Shown piece after piece: positions 37,361-49,905 of a stretch of DNA of 64,000 bases. A model generated the notes under the pieces. That model saw nothing but the letters and a program-made list of their open reading frames with translations. It was not told the DNA's origin and ran no database searches. A program made the position numbers and the translations under genes. The DNA is from Schizochytrium sp. TIO01 (taxonomy: Eukaryota > Sar > Bigyra > Thraustochytrida > Thraustochytriidae), in the NCBI GenBank assembly GCA_004764695.1, contig SMSO01000034.1, forward strand, positions 4,224,501 through 4,288,500, in the 5' to 3' direction. How positions within the stretch are numbered: position 1 is the first letter of the stretch; each line of letters starts with the position of its first letter.

Positions 37361-40177
37361 TTATGAGCGGTAGCCAGCGTTAACCTCAACGTAGGTATCA
37401 GTAAGATCAGCACCGTAGACAACAGTCTTGAAGCCAGAGGACTTGGTCGGGTTAAGGTTGATAGTGATATCAACGGTCTTGTAGTGAGCAGGGTAACCGG
37501 CGGCCTTGGGGAGCTGGCAGTCCTCAAGGTACTTGATGAGCTTGACCTCCTTCTCAGAGTCAAGGTCAAACTCACCGTTCTTGAAAACAAGCTCGTCACC
37601 AACATGGATTGTGCAGTTCTCCGCGACAGACTTGGCAAACTCGGGGTTCACCTTGCCAACGTAGGAGCCAATAGCAGCAATGATACGGCCAAGGTTAGGG
37701 TCGTTGCCAGCAATGCCGGTCTTGCAAAGCGGGGAGTTCACAACGCACTTAGCAATACCGTGGGCAAGTTTGGCAGACGGGGCGCCCTCGACAGTGCACT
37801 TCATGACGTGCTCGGTACCCTCGCCGTTGCGAACAACATCCTGGGCAAGGTCAGCACAGACAGCACGGACGGCAGCGGTGAGAGCAGAACGTTCAAAGGA
37901 CTTGTCAAGAGCCGGGCGCTTGCCACTGGAAAGAAGAACAATCGAATCAGAGGTACTCTGGTCAGCATCGACACTGATGCGGTTGAAGGATCCCTCAGCG
38001 TTGACAGCCTCCTTAAGGCAGTCCTGGAGTACCTGGCCTTCAGCGGTGATATCGGTCATCACGTACACAAGCATGGTGGCCATGTTGGGCTCGATCATAC
38101 CAGCACCCTTGGCAATACCAGTCACACGACCGAGCACGGTTCCAGTCGATGGGTCGCGAATGACAGCACTACGAGACTTCGGGAAGGTATCGGTGGTCAT
38201 GATGGCCTTGGCTGCGGGGAGGATAGACTCGGACTGCATCTTCTCCACGGCGCCAGGAAGAGCGTCAATCATGCTCTTCACAGGGAGGCGCCAGCCGATG
38301 ACACCGGTGGAACTGGGCATGACAGCGGCGCCCTCCTGGAGACCGAGGAGCTCAGCGGTACGCTTGCACACAGCCCTGGCGTCGGAGACTCCGCCTGCAC
38401 GAGGGTGCACGTTGGAGATCTTGTTGTTGATAACGAGGGCACCAAGGGGTTCGCGCTTAGAGAGAATCTCGCGGCACACACGGATAGGGGCTCCCGGGAA
38501 GGCGTTCTGTGTGAACATGGCTCCGTACATGGAGGTAGGCTCGTCAGGGCGGATGACTGTCAGCTTCATGGTAGCCGGGTTGGCGCTCTCCGGAAGTTCC
38601 TCCGGCTGGAACTGGAACGAGGTGATACCGACCTGGAATCCCTCAGGAAGCTTTGTGTGCTCAAGGTCAACAAGTTTCTTCTCGTACTCCTCCACAGACT
38701 TAGACGCGAGTTCCAAAGCAGTCGGCATCTCAACCACGAACTTTTTACCTTCTGCGGCAGCATCATCAGCGCCCTGGATCTTGGGAAGAAGTGCCTTGAC
38801 TTCCTCATCAGTGGGTTCAGGGACGCATGTCATGATGGCATCCTCAATTGCCTCCAATGCAATGTCGAGCTCCTCCTTGGAAATCACGAGGGGCGGGCAA
38901 AGACGTACAACCATGCCTGTGTCTCCGGCGCCAAGCACAAGAACATTCTTGTTCAAGCAGTGCTTGATCACGTCCGACACCTTAGGCGAAGGCAGCTGCA
39001 GTCCAGCGTACAGAGCTGCGTCTCCGAGCGGTCTGCGCACGGCGAGCACACGGTTGCCTACACGCTCTTTGATGGCGTCGAGGCCCTTAATCATGTAGCG
39101 TCCATTCTCGGCGACACTCTCAAGGAAGCCGGGCTTAAGAACCTTATCGAGAACGACGTTAGCAGCGCGAGTGGCAACAGGGTTACCTGCGAAGGTGGAG
39201 CCGTGGGTTCCGAGCCACTTAGCGGGCTCAACGGCATCATAGGTCTTTGCTGCGACCATAACGGCTCCGATGGGCAGACCGTTGGCAAGGGGCTTGGCCA
39301 TGGTCATGATATCGGGGACAACACCGTACTCCTCGTAGCCCCAGACGCGTCCGTTACCTTGGCGTCCAAGACCGATCTGAACCTCGTCAAAGATGAGAAG
39401 TACGCCGTGCTCGTCACAGAGCTCGCGTGCACGCTGCAGAAACTCGCGAGATGCTGGTGTGATACCACCTTCACCCTGAACGGGCTCCACGATGACGGCC
39501 ATGACGTCGGAACCGATGGTCTTCTCGAGCTCAGCGATGTTGTTGAACTCAATGTGGTCCACGTTGGGGATCAGGAGTGGCTTAAAAGGCTCACGAATGC
39601 CGGGCTTGTAGGTGACCGAGAGGGCACCGAGGGTGCGACCGTGGAAGGACTGCTTGAAGCCGATCAGGCGGTCGCGAAGGCCCTCGCCGCGGGAGTTCTG
39701 GACAACGCGCGCAAACTTGATAGCACCCTCGTTAGCCTCTGTGCCTGAGTTACAGAAGAAGACCTTGCCCATGCCCGGAGCAGACTTGACAAGCTTCTCA
39801 GCAAGCTCGAGGCTCGGGCGGGTGTGGTAAAGGTTACTGGCGTGAGCCACCTTGCCCATCTGGTCGTTCACGGCAGCCTGGATATCCTTGTCAGCGTGGC
39901 CAAGGACAGTCACGGCAATACCGGCGCCCATATCGACAAATTCGCTACCATCCTCGCCGTAGATGCGGCTTCCGGAGCCCTTCTCGAACACAAGTCCCTC
40001 CTTCATGCGAACACCGCCGGCGGCGTAGGTGGGCATGATGAAGTTCTTCTCAATGTCCTCAGGGGAGCCGGCCAGACCGCGGAGGCTCTGGTACATAGCA
40101 GAAGCCTTGCCACGGCCACGGCCAAGACGAGCTGCCTGCGAGACGGAGGAGGAGTTGGTTGCCAATCTGCGCATCAT
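37361..40177 (-). CDS. Fused acetylornithine aminotransferase / ornithine (glutamate N-) acetyltransferase, mitochondrial
   Basis: The first ATG is at 40177, giving 938 residues. Residues 1-40 (MMRRLATNSSSVSQAARLGR...) are Arg/Ser-rich without acids, as in a mitochondrial presequence. Residues 45-455 are a class III aminotransferase with the PLP lysine K295 (MTMAKPLANG), NSGTEANEGAIKFAR and LIFDEVQIGLGRQG, i.e. ArgD. Residues about 512-938 are ArgJ: STGVIG oxyanion loop (623-628), self-cleavage motif KGAGMIEPNMATML with nucleophile Thr701, GRIIAAIG, and the C-terminal VNAGYRS. ArgD makes N-acetylornithine; ArgJ moves its acetyl group to glutamate, releasing ornithine. The two act consecutively, so a channelling fusion makes sense. 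Codon use is C-ending and strongly biased, suggesting high expression. Confidence 0.93.
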   Translation of the reverse strand: MMRRLATNSSSVSQAARLGRGRGKASAMYQSLRGLAGSPEDIEKNFIMPTYAAGGVRMKEGLVFEKGSGSRIYGEDGSEFVDMGAGIAVTVLGHADKDIQAAVNDQMGKVAHASNLYHTRPSLELAEKLVKSAPGMGKVFFCNSGTEANEGAIKFARVVQNSRGEGLRDRLIGFKQSFHGRTLGALSVTYKPGIREPFKPLLIPNVDHIEFNNIAELEKTIGSDVMAVIVEPVQGEGGITPASREFLQRARELCDEHGVLLIFDEVQIGLGRQGNGRVWGYEEYGVVPDIMTMAKPLANGLPIGAVMVAAKTYDAVEPAKWLGTHGSTFAGNPVATRAANVVLDKVLKPGFLESVAENGRYMIKGLDAIKERVGNRVLAVRRPLGDAALYAGLQLPSPKVSDVIKHCLNKNVLVLGAGDTGMVVRLCPPLVISKEELDIALEAIEDAIMTCVPEPTDEEVKALLPKIQGADDAAAEGKKFVVEMPTALELASKSVEEYEKKLVDLEHTKLPEGFQVGITSFQFQPEELPESANPATMKLTVIRPDEPTSMYGAMFTQNAFPGAPIRVCREILSKREPLGALVINNKISNVHPRAGGVSDARAVCKRTAELLGLQEGAAVMPSSTGVIGWRLPVKSMIDALPGAVEKMQSESILPAAKAIMTTDTFPKSRSAVIRDPSTGTVLGRVTGIAKGAGMIEPNMATMLVYVMTDITAEGQVLQDCLKEAVNAEGSFNRISVDADQSTSDSIVLLSSGKRPALDKSFERSALTAAVRAVCADLAQDVVRNGEGTEHVMKCTVEGAPSAKLAHGIAKCVVNSPLCKTGIAGNDPNLGRIIAAIGSYVGKVNPEFAKSVAENCTIHVGDELVFKNGEFDLDSEKEVKLIKYLEDCQLPKAAGYPAHYKTVDITINLNPTKSSGFKTVVYGADLTDTYVEVNAGYRS

Positions 40178-41049
40178 AATGATCTTAGAGACTGGTTCTT
40201 GATGAAAATACCTCAACAAGAATGCGATAGGTTTGTGAGCTGTGAGTTCGGGAGTTAATCAATTTACGCGCGAAAAAGCCCTTCGTTAGTCAAACTGTCG
40301 TGCAATCCTGCGACCACTTAGTTCAAAGTTAAGGATGGGAGAATCTAAGCATAGCTATGCCTACATCAATCAGATCACAGAACATGGGAGTCTATTGAAA
40401 TAATCTTCTTCTATTCTCACTCGTGGGATTCAGGCAGCATCGCTAAGCGCTTCCTCATGGAGTATAAACAGCTATCATGCAATCTTCGTCAAACCCTTCT
40501 ATCCAATTTATCAAAAAATCGTGAACGAGTAAGCTTGCGTGTGCAAACGCCGAAAGCTTGCTTGGTCGCGTGTGTCCTCTCAAGGAGTGCTCTTTTCACT
40601 GCTTATTAGCAATAACATTCAACTTACTTGGAGTTGAGCTGAGCTGAGCTCGCTAACTTTCCCTCGCAGACGACTTGTGCGCGCCTAAGCGAGCGTCAGT
40701 CAGTCCAGTGTTTGCGTGCGGGGCCTTGTCTGCCTCGCGTGCTAGTGCAAGTGCTTCTTTATCTCCGCGCAGCTCGTGAGCTTCGCGCTGGAGAGCAATA
40801 GATACTTGGGTCGATCGAGGTTTGATGATCGAGATAGGGCTCTGCTGCACTGCATCGCCGCCTCTCGTTCACGCCTCTCTTCCTAATCCCCTAATCAAGC
40901 CTAGGCTCCTTCGGTCCCACTCTTGGTACTGCTTTCCGGATATTCCCTGTATTCCCCCTCATTATCGCCCTTCTTCGTGGCGCTTCCTCTCTTTGGATCT
41001 TCTGCCTCTTCTTCCTTCTTTCTCTCTGTCTCTTCTCACACTGTTTCCT

Positions 41050-41072
41050 CTTTTTTTTTTTTTTTTTTTTTC
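41050..41072. repeat. T-run of about 22 bases
   Basis: An uninterrupted T tract preceded by a pyrimidine-rich stretch (40985-41050). It could be a retroposed poly-A tail on the minus strand, but no coding body is adjacent. Confidence 0.85.
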
Positions 41073-41424
41073 TAATTATTACATAATAATAATAAAACAA
41101 TACCTCGAAAGTGATTTTCAACTGCTTTCTTAGGAATAAGTGAATATTAAATAAACTCATTAAAAAATTGAAACTTTTATTATTTTTCAAAGCACACTTA
41201 GTAAGTATACCATAGTGCATACCTACCGTTCTTTTGTGCCCTCGCTTCATTCATGAAAATTCATTGAAATACTGAGCGTTGTTTTTATCTTTTGACTTAG
41301 TTTAATAATTTGTTTACCTGCTAAAACATGATCAGCATAAGATACCTAAGTAAGCTTTGCAATCGATACATTGTGTGAATGAGGATTCAAAAAGAGCTTC
41401 CTAGGTCTGCTATGTCTGCTATGT

Positions 41425-41466
41425 AGATAGATAGAGAGATAGATAGGCAGGTAGGTAGGTAGGTAC
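41425..41466. repeat. GATA/GGTA tetranucleotide repeats
   Basis: A short run of TAGA units passes into TAGG units; a microsatellite. Confidence 0.8.
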
Positions 41467-42523
41467 TAGTTAGGGAAAGAGTCGAAATAAAGGGTCACGG
41501 CATGAAAAGAGTTTGACGAAACTTGAAAGCTCCAAAAACCAGAGCAAAGCTTGGCAAGCTCTCCTCCTCCTCTGATACAAACGTGAGCATCAAAGAGTGA
41601 AGGGCCAACGACGCTCGTATCTCAGGCCTCAGTTCTTCCGCTGCATCGAATTGATCTGATCAATCCACCTCTGCAGTTGTGTTTTCCGTCCTCCCTCATT
41701 GCTTTCAAGTGCTGCCTTTAATTACTCTCCCAAGTTCAACCTGCGAAGAAAGTGACCACAAAACCCATCTCGAACAGATAGAACATTTTTATTTTTTCTT
41801 AATTTAAATATGATAAATAAAATTTTAAGACGGCATAAAATATTAACAACAAACGAAGTAACTTAATTTTTACATCATGATGTAGAGTATAGCCATGGAG
41901 AATCCAGTTTGTTCATTCACTCTTCAGATTCCTCGTCGTTCTCCATCCGTCAGGCCCTTCCAGCTACCTGCAGGTGCCTGGCACCGCCTTCCGCAGAGAA
42001 ACTCCTCGGGAACGGCGCTTCTCAGCTCACGATTTACACTCCATTCGTCGCTCATCAACGGTGCCTCATATCTACATTCCAAAAGAATGAACGATAAACT
42101 TTACAACAACAACCTTTTTTTTTTAATGATGAGGATAAAACAACTATGACAATAACAAAATAGCCTGAAAAAAGAAAAATCAGATTCCTTTCTGTGAGCA
42201 ATAAACAATAAACAACAATCGATCACCGTCGAATGACTCTCTTGAGACTTCGCGATTGTAGCACCTTCTTCTTCTTCTTCTGCGTCTCGAGCCTCTTCTC
42301 GATTGAGTCTGTCTGTTCTATCCACGCGAAGCTGCCGTCACCGCCGCAGCCGCAACTGCAACCGCTGCTCTCCCTGCCGGCCGCGGCCCTCCCTCTGCGC
42401 TCCAGCAACCTTCTTCGCGCCTCTCACCGCGGGAACGGCGCTTGAAGAAGAAGCTATTCGATCTCTGAGCACCGCTTCAGAACCACTGCTTTGGAGTGCT
42501 CCAATTCACCCTTTCAACTCTAT

Positions 42524-42642
42524 TGATTGATTGATTGATTGATTGATGTATTGATTGATTGATGTATTGATTGATATATTGATGTATTGATTGATTGATG
42601 TATTGATCGATTGATTGATTGATTGATGTATTGATCGACTGA
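42524..42642. repeat. TTGA tetranucleotide array with ATGT interruptions
   Basis: Repeated ATTGATTG blocks are broken at near-regular spacing by ATGTATTG, giving a higher-order period of about 16-20 bp. The Ile/Asn/Gln/Ser frame on the minus strand is an artefact. Confidence 0.9.
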
Positions 42643-45600
42643 CGCCTGTTCTAGCCATGCCTATAGCTGGCGCTACGTGTAAATAGCTTTCTACGAAAAC
42701 AAAGATAGTATTATAATTTATTTGATCCACTCATATGTGCTTGTATAGTATGTTCATAATCCTTTTTAATTTCATAATCCTTTTTAATTTTTTAATTTTT
42801 TTTTAACCTTAGTTTTTAGTTTTAGCTTCAATGATATTGTTAGTTTTAATTTTAAAAGAATAATAATAGTGTATTTATTTATTCATTACTTCTTATTTAT
42901 TTTAAATTAATTTTATGTTGGTGTGTTTGCTTTCCAACGGGAGGAGAATAGCAAATGTTATGGCCAACAGTAGCAAGGGCGAAAGCAGCGGAACCACCAA
43001 GGAACGCGAGGAATGGGGACTCGGTCCCATCGCGCATAGCGTGAAGCTATTGGAAACGGTAGGGATTACCAGGAAAGACTGTTTTTGAAGACGATTTAAA
43101 AAAGTTGGTGGATTCCGATGATTTGAATTTCAATTCTGACAATCCTGATTCATTCTGACGACTCTGGCAAAGTTCGAAGGCTACAGAGTCATCAGCGCGC
43201 AGAATTCCTGGCTGCTGCAACGCGGCAATCGATGCGACGGAGAGAATGGATTGGAAGTGGGGAAAGCTGCCGTACAAAGATCTTTGCTGCGGTCGTCGCC
43301 TCAAATGCAGGTGTGCCAAGAGAGACGTGCCGAGTGGCGTTGGATATCTTGAACTCATCACAGGCGAAGCGCAGCGACGAGTCTCTCAGTAAGCAGTGAG
43401 CTGGCAGCTGGTGACACAGGACGAGGCATGTGTGGCCAGGATCACAGCTTGCAAATGATCCAATTCGGACCAATAATACTCATGCGTTGGTTGACAAGTT
43501 GCTCCTCTTACTTACACCTTCTTCTTGAAAAGGCAAGAGTGCTGAGAATGGATTTTCTCTCCATCATCGCCACTATTGACATCATGTCCATACTTTTATT
43601 CACTCGAGAAAGAAGATGACCAATGTTCAATGGATAGCAAGTTCCTCAGCTCAAGCTCTTGCCTAAAACCCTGATCGACGTTACACAACAAATGGTAGGA
43701 CTGCCGGTGTTTTGCTCATCACTCACTTCAAAAACCCGGCGACATAGCCAAATGGCGTTCTTTGGCGTGCTTCAACCTCTGCTTGATGCTGCTAGAGGGC
43801 TGTACATCATGTACAGAGAGGTCTTTCCCATCAACAGCACCAATGTCTCTGTAAACTTGAATGGGTGGCTAAACATATTCACAGATGTTGTCGGTACCTT
43901 GCGGTTTGGAGCCATGACACATGGGAAACATGCTCTTTTGAGCTTTTTGAGCTCGGATTCGCCATGGAAGACGTCAAAATATTGAAGTCACAGAAGCAGC
44001 ATATACTCTCTGTTCTTGCCTGCAATGCTTGTTCTGCATTATGTCACGGTAATGACGAGAATGACCATGCTCAAGGTGATCATGCCATTGAACGATGGCT
44101 GGCGAGATCTTCGAAACGATGCTGGTCGCGTTGGTGTTCCCCGGCATTGCCAGAGAAGCTTCCGGGGACCCACATTGCACGCCGCCCCCTAGCGAGCGGG
44201 GTTTGGAAGCTACAACGGCGGCGTGCGGCAATGGCGGTGGTGATTGCTGCACGATGATTGGTTGAAGCAGGAAGTTCGTTGGCTTGGAGCACAGCTTTGG
44301 GTAGACTTAGCAAATATGATGATTTTGATGATTGTCGTGTTCATCACTACCACCACTGTCCATCATGAATTATAATTACTGGGCAATCAAAAGTAAATTC
44401 GTCTCCCCGATTGGAAGCGGTCAAGAAACAATTTTCACGGAAAGCAGAAGTGTCAGATGGGTAGTCGTAGCGCAATGATAGCCTCATGATCGGTCATACG
44501 CTATAGCAATCCGAGTCTTTTGAGGCCCTCATGAGCATGGTTTGGTGAGAGAATTCATTTGAGCAAGTGGTAACAGCGCGACTCAAGTACAGTAGAAAGT
44601 TGATTCCAGAGTTGCCTTGATGTTTTGACCACGAGAAAAGATGTGGCCCCAAATCACTTTTTCTGGTCATTGATAGGTTCTTCTTTCAATTTGAAAGTTC
44701 TTTGATTAAAAAGAAAGAAAAAAGAAAAAAGTGTTTTCAATGAATAAAAATAAGAATGAATTGCAAAACTAAAAATACTTTCTTTTGGGTTGCGCAACTT
44801 GCGTTGCAGACCGTCTGTTTGAAAGTACCAATGAGTCATAAATTGCAGTGATTTGAGCTCAGTGACCAGCGAAGGTGACGGACAACCAGTGCGTCAAAGA
44901 TTGGTTGAAAATGTTGGCAAGGCGTTGAGCTTGACGGGTTGACAGCACTCAATAGCTCCCCCGATACCTTCAACTGGTCGAGCATGTAGCCGTGAATTGG
45001 TTGTCAATGGGGTGTGTTGCAAAGATTGATGATTCTGTATTTGGTAGTCTATGAGTGGAGCGAATCGAACTTAATTCTGTAGGTAGATGAAGAATTGTCT
45101 CTCGGTTAACCGTAGACATGATAGTTTATATAATCAACTGAATGAATGGAATGAGGGGGGGGATATCCAAGTAGGCGATTCTCCGAGAGCGAGGGTTGTG
45201 TGCTACAAGCCAACCATATTGATCTGAAGGGAGAACCACATGGCAATCATTTCATCTCAGCCAGCCAGTTTCTCAGATATTTGTGCATTCACGATATCAT
45301 GCTAAGAGGGAATTAACTTTTTCAAAGTATTGGAAGCGACTCACTTTATTGAAACTCGTGAAAACAGGATCTCTTTGATCGTCTTCCGCATCGCCATCAG
45401 AAATGCTTTCTTTGTGTATTTTCACTCCAAGTCCTGCAACAAAGCAACCTTCACACGTTGGAGCAAGCTCTTGGGGCTCACCAACATCACGTTGGTCTCA
45501 AGTGTGATTATCTTGTGCAGGCCGGCCATCGCTCCGAAATCTAAAGATGTTTAACATGGCAGCGTCGATATATCGTAGGCGATGGACAGCATAAAGGAAA

Positions 45601-46679
45601 CCGCGTCACCAAAACACAATTCATCGCAGGATCCGAAAACGAAAAAATACAAGTATGTTTTGTTTGTTCTTTTTGTTTAGGTCTTGTTTAAATTTCATAT
45701 ATTTAAAACAAATTTTTATTTTTAAAAATACTAAATTATTACGGTTTAAAGTTTTTATTTCTTTTTGTTTTTTTAGCTTTTTATTATTTGAAGATAAGTA
45801 AAAGGGAACATGTTAGCTTTTGGAACAGCGTTGGGGTGGGTTGCGCAGCAGAACCCAACGAAGAACTGGGGAGAAACTTGCATTCGGGCCCCTTGTGGAT
45901 CTTGCATAGGTTCTGCTCAGCAACCGTCTAGGGGGTATAGAAGGAGTGTAGATGTAGCAAACGAAAGATGAGTTTCACCATTTCACATGGTTGCTTTCTC
46001 GTTATAGTAGGTCTGAACGCCTACAAAGATGTAAAACTGTTTTCACTCATCACGCAAGTTTCTCTTTTCCCTAATAACGTCAACTTAGAGTGGCCCTAAA
46101 TTTGCTGCAACTATACCGAAGACTTTCAAGCAAAAAAATGCTCAGGAACTACAAATTTGGAACTTATTTTACTACGACGTTTTAGATTGCACTTGAGGCT
46201 ATGAAAAGACATGTAATGTAGTACATAATAAAAATCTCGCTGCTACTGTAAACATACCCATTAATACTTAGGTACTCTTAGTAAAGATTTTTCAGTGTTG
46301 ACCTTGCGGTGAACCGTTCCCTTGAATGCGACTATATTTCATCTGACTATGTCTCAGTAGGCTCAGCCGTATAGAATGTAGACTTTTTGACGCTATCTTC
46401 GAAACTCTGATGTGTTTCGTATCTTAAGTTATTTTTCTAATAGAGTATGGTTGTGAATAACCACATGTTATCTTTTAAAGCAATTCCTTTCTGTGATATT
46501 TAAGCAACCAAATTCATTTTGTAGAGGAGCTCAGTAGTCAGGTTCAATTCTTAGCGGAAAAGGGATCAAAACAAAGTAAGTTTTGCAAAATAAGTGTACG
46601 CAGACGTTAATCTGAAAAGTGGTGGCGCTAGAATTCCACAGTACCAGGCTACTACGAGTTCACTAGTTATTTATTTGGC

Positions 46680-47161
46680 TTATGTTACTTAATTAATGAA
46701 AGGCTATAACATTTGTTAGGGCTTCTCTGGGTGGCCCATTCCAGTAGGAAGATATTAAGTGAACTTCATCGACTTCGACTTGAAAGAGAAACACGCCACA
46801 AACCTGCGACATAAACTATGCATTAAAGGTAGACTATGATGGTCACATGTTACTTGATTCATAAAATGCCATAACATGTATTACGGCTTCTCTGGGTGGC
46901 CCATTTATGTAGGAAGGTATTAAGTGAACTTCATCGACTTCAAAGAGAAACACACCACAAACCTGTGACTTAAACTATGCAATTAAGGTAGACTATGATG
47001 GTCATATGCTACTTAATTCATAAAATGCTATAACATATGCTGCAACTTAGGGGCCCATTCCAGTAAGAAGGTATTAAGCAGTGAACTTCATCGACTTCAA
47101 AGAGAAACACACCACAAACCTGTGACTTGAACTATGCAATCAACGTAGGCTATGATGGTTA
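46680..47161. repeat. Three tandem copies of a repeat of about 160 bp
   Basis: Copies run at about 46680-46844, 46845-47004 and 47005-47161. Shared landmarks in each are TATTAAG, AACTTCATCGACTTC, AGAGAAACAC, CCACAAACCTG and CTATGATGGT. Copies 1 and 2 share GGCTTCTCTGGGTGGCCCAT, which is degraded in copy 3. Copy 1 has a small insertion in the GACTTC segment and copy 3 an extra AGC before GTGAACTT. The copies do not stay open in one frame. Confidence 0.9.
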
Positions 47162-49877
47162 CAAGGAAGATAGATGCTGTACTATAGTATTCACTTTTAG
47201 CAACGCATATCCCGATCACTATGTCAGCTCTCTGACCCCATTAGAGTGCCATTGCAAGATAGTACACAATGGTTCATTCAGCAAAAGCTCAACGATTCAA
47301 CGCGATAACCTTAGTGAACTCCTCTTTACCCACGATACACGAACGCTCATGTTACTGCGTCAACATGTTAATGGTATTAGTCAGCTAGTCAGCATAGTTT
47401 TCATATACCCATATGTATTTCCTCGAGAGTTTTACCCAAGTGAAAGGATCGATTGGAGTACCTCAGACTGGTGAAATTTCAGAAGCTAACAATCCAACGG
47501 AATACCTGTTTTCCATTTCTTTTTCTCATTATTCATTATGCCCATATCACTGGGTGTCCAGACTGACACATCTCGATAGTACTTACACAGCCGTACGTAC
47601 TTACTGCCAGTAAATAAGTTTTAATTTCAATTCTTTTTAATTGAGATAGAATTATGGCCTTTCCATTACGGTACGGTACTATAATTCATATTCATTTTAT
47701 GGTTCAGACCCAGGACTGGTATGCTTTCACTTCAGTTTATACCTAACACTTGTAGTAAATAATTTATTATACGTTCACCCTGTGACTAGTGAGAGTAGTT
47801 CAGGGCATCCTGACAAGTACACGTATGATAAAAGTCCCACTAGGATGACCTTGTTTAAACAAAGGTGATAAGCCGACCACAGTTCGACTAGGCTAATGTT
47901 CAATTTATGTATTTTAATGAATGAATGTGTACAGTAGATATTTAACCCGATGTGACATATCGCATAGCGCACACCAGTCAAAACTAGGTAGCATCTAGGA
48001 AGGTATTTACCGTACGTAGAGTAACAAATAGACCTACTCCTACTGGCTACATGTCTTTAATTTCATCATTGTAAACATGTACCTGGTATATATCTATCAG
48101 AAAATCCTGCCACTACAGTGACACAAGTCAAGTGTACCCACCCAACTCTAATCAAAGAAGAGCGGAAAGAAAAGGAAAGGGGTTACGGTGGTACTTACGG
48201 TGGTGAAATGCAGCACTACTTAGGTACTGCAAGAGTGTAACTCCTTAGTGCTAGCATAATTCTCTAATGTCTGTATGGTCTATCTACAATTTTGCCTGAT
48301 TCAAGCAAAATGAAACTGCCACCGTATACTGTCCAACTTCAAGAAGAGTTTACATAAGAATATATCCCATAATAGTATCGTCTTGGAATCCTAACCCACA
48401 GAGTGAACTACCTACATTCCAATTAACAAGTTGCAGGTCATCTGCAGCAAGTTGGAGGAGGTCTTTGAGTATAAACTCCATGTTAGTTCCTGTGTAGTCC
48501 CTATTGCCTACTACAGTAGATTTTCACCTCCCTCTACTTAAATGTGGCGAAGTAAACTTGGATACTGCCCTATAGGATATTCTGAGCTGATCCCACATGT
48601 CGGTGTTTTCTCTGACTTTCGTGGTTACTGCATACCACCACGTAAAATCAGATCCGACAATCCCACAGACACAAGTGTTGTGCTATCCATGTCGCTCATC
48701 GAATACTTTTCCGCACCAGGTCTCCGAGAGCCCGGGACTAAGCATGCAGCATGTTTGTTTAGTTTTGCAGCATAGGTTTTTATTGAAGTATCTTCAAAAG
48801 GCGCAATTCGTCTCCACGGATCCATGGAAGTTCACTACTGGGAAGTTTGTTGTTCGCTTCTTTGACCCGAAGACGTGCTCTCCTTAGTACCAGCTATCGC
48901 ACCCTTAGGATGACCCGCCCCCTTCCGATGACGCATATGCAAGCCTGGTCCCAACAGGCTCGCGCTCTAGGACAAATAGGACTTCTTCTAGCAGTAGGAG
49001 GAACCTACCTTCGGTTGGTTTCACCAATACTTGCACCACCGTGTCATCTCTCTGGAATCATGAATCAAGAGTCATGGTTGGCTGAGGCTTCAGTGTCGTT
49101 GCTCACAGAGATCCTCTTGATCTCAGATCGTTTAAACAGCCTACATGCACAATCTGCGCGAAGAATCTGCCTCCGAGAGGACGCCGAGATGAGATGATCG
49201 CGAAGGCAGCATTCAGATTGCGAGCCGTTTTTTATTTTTTAAATATATTAAAATAAAATAAAATATCCGCTATCTTGAACCTGAACAAGAGACCCATCTG
49301 CCTTGATGCTATAGGCTACCGCCTGACGGCCTTTGCAGCTGCCGAAGATGCTAACACGTTTATAGGCTGGGTATCTATCTACTGCCTACCTACTTATAGC
49401 TTGCTCATCTGGGCACACCATCTTTTCCTCCGGGCCTTTGAAGCGGTAAGACTCCGTATCCTTTTCAAGTTGAAAAGAAGAAGAAGAAGAAGAAGACGTC
49501 GACGATAGGGACCGCAAGCCTCCGGGGGGCGGGCGTGCGGTGTCGAAGCCTTCGGAGGAGCCCGATGCCTCTGTGGTGCTGGTAGCGGTGTCACCGACCT
49601 AGGGAGGCTCAGTCGATCTCCCGAAACCAGGAGAGAAATGAATTTCAAATCCGCCTCCCATTGAAGGCTCAACAGCAAAAGGATAGTTCAGGGAGGTACT
49701 AGTAGGCGGGGGAAGTTTTCGCGAGGTGCTGCTCGCCGTCATCCATTACGCCGCCGCCGGGTAGCTAGTAGGTAGGTAGCTAGGTAGGTACCTACTGCAG
49801 CACGCATGAGTCCAAATGGACACTGAGCCATAGCTTTCAAGATGGATTCTTGAATCATCCATCGATTTGCGCTTTGT

Positions 49878-49905
49878 AATGCAATGCAATGCGATGCAAT
49901 GCAGC
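49878..49905. repeat. AATGC pentanucleotide repeat
   Basis: About five AATGC units, one changed to GATGC. Microsatellite. Confidence 0.8.

Noticed and set aside
37484-39748. 754-codon open frame antisense to the ArgD-ArgJ gene
   Set aside because: It is an exact shadow of a strongly codon-biased gene. Its product is low-information (His/Gly/Leu/Asn-rich) and matches no family.
41050-41072. Retrotransposon poly-A end
   Set aside because: No reverse transcriptase, target-site duplication or coding body is visible next to the T-run.
43047-44313. Cluster of 75-130-codon frames on both strands
   Set aside because: They overlap each other in conflicting frames, lack family similarity and have no splice pattern that joins them into one protein.
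46540-46555. tRNA-like T-loop (GGTTCAATTC) after a D-arm-like GAGCTCAGTAG
   Set aside because: The two pieces are only a few bases apart, leaving no room for an anticodon arm, and the stems do not pair.
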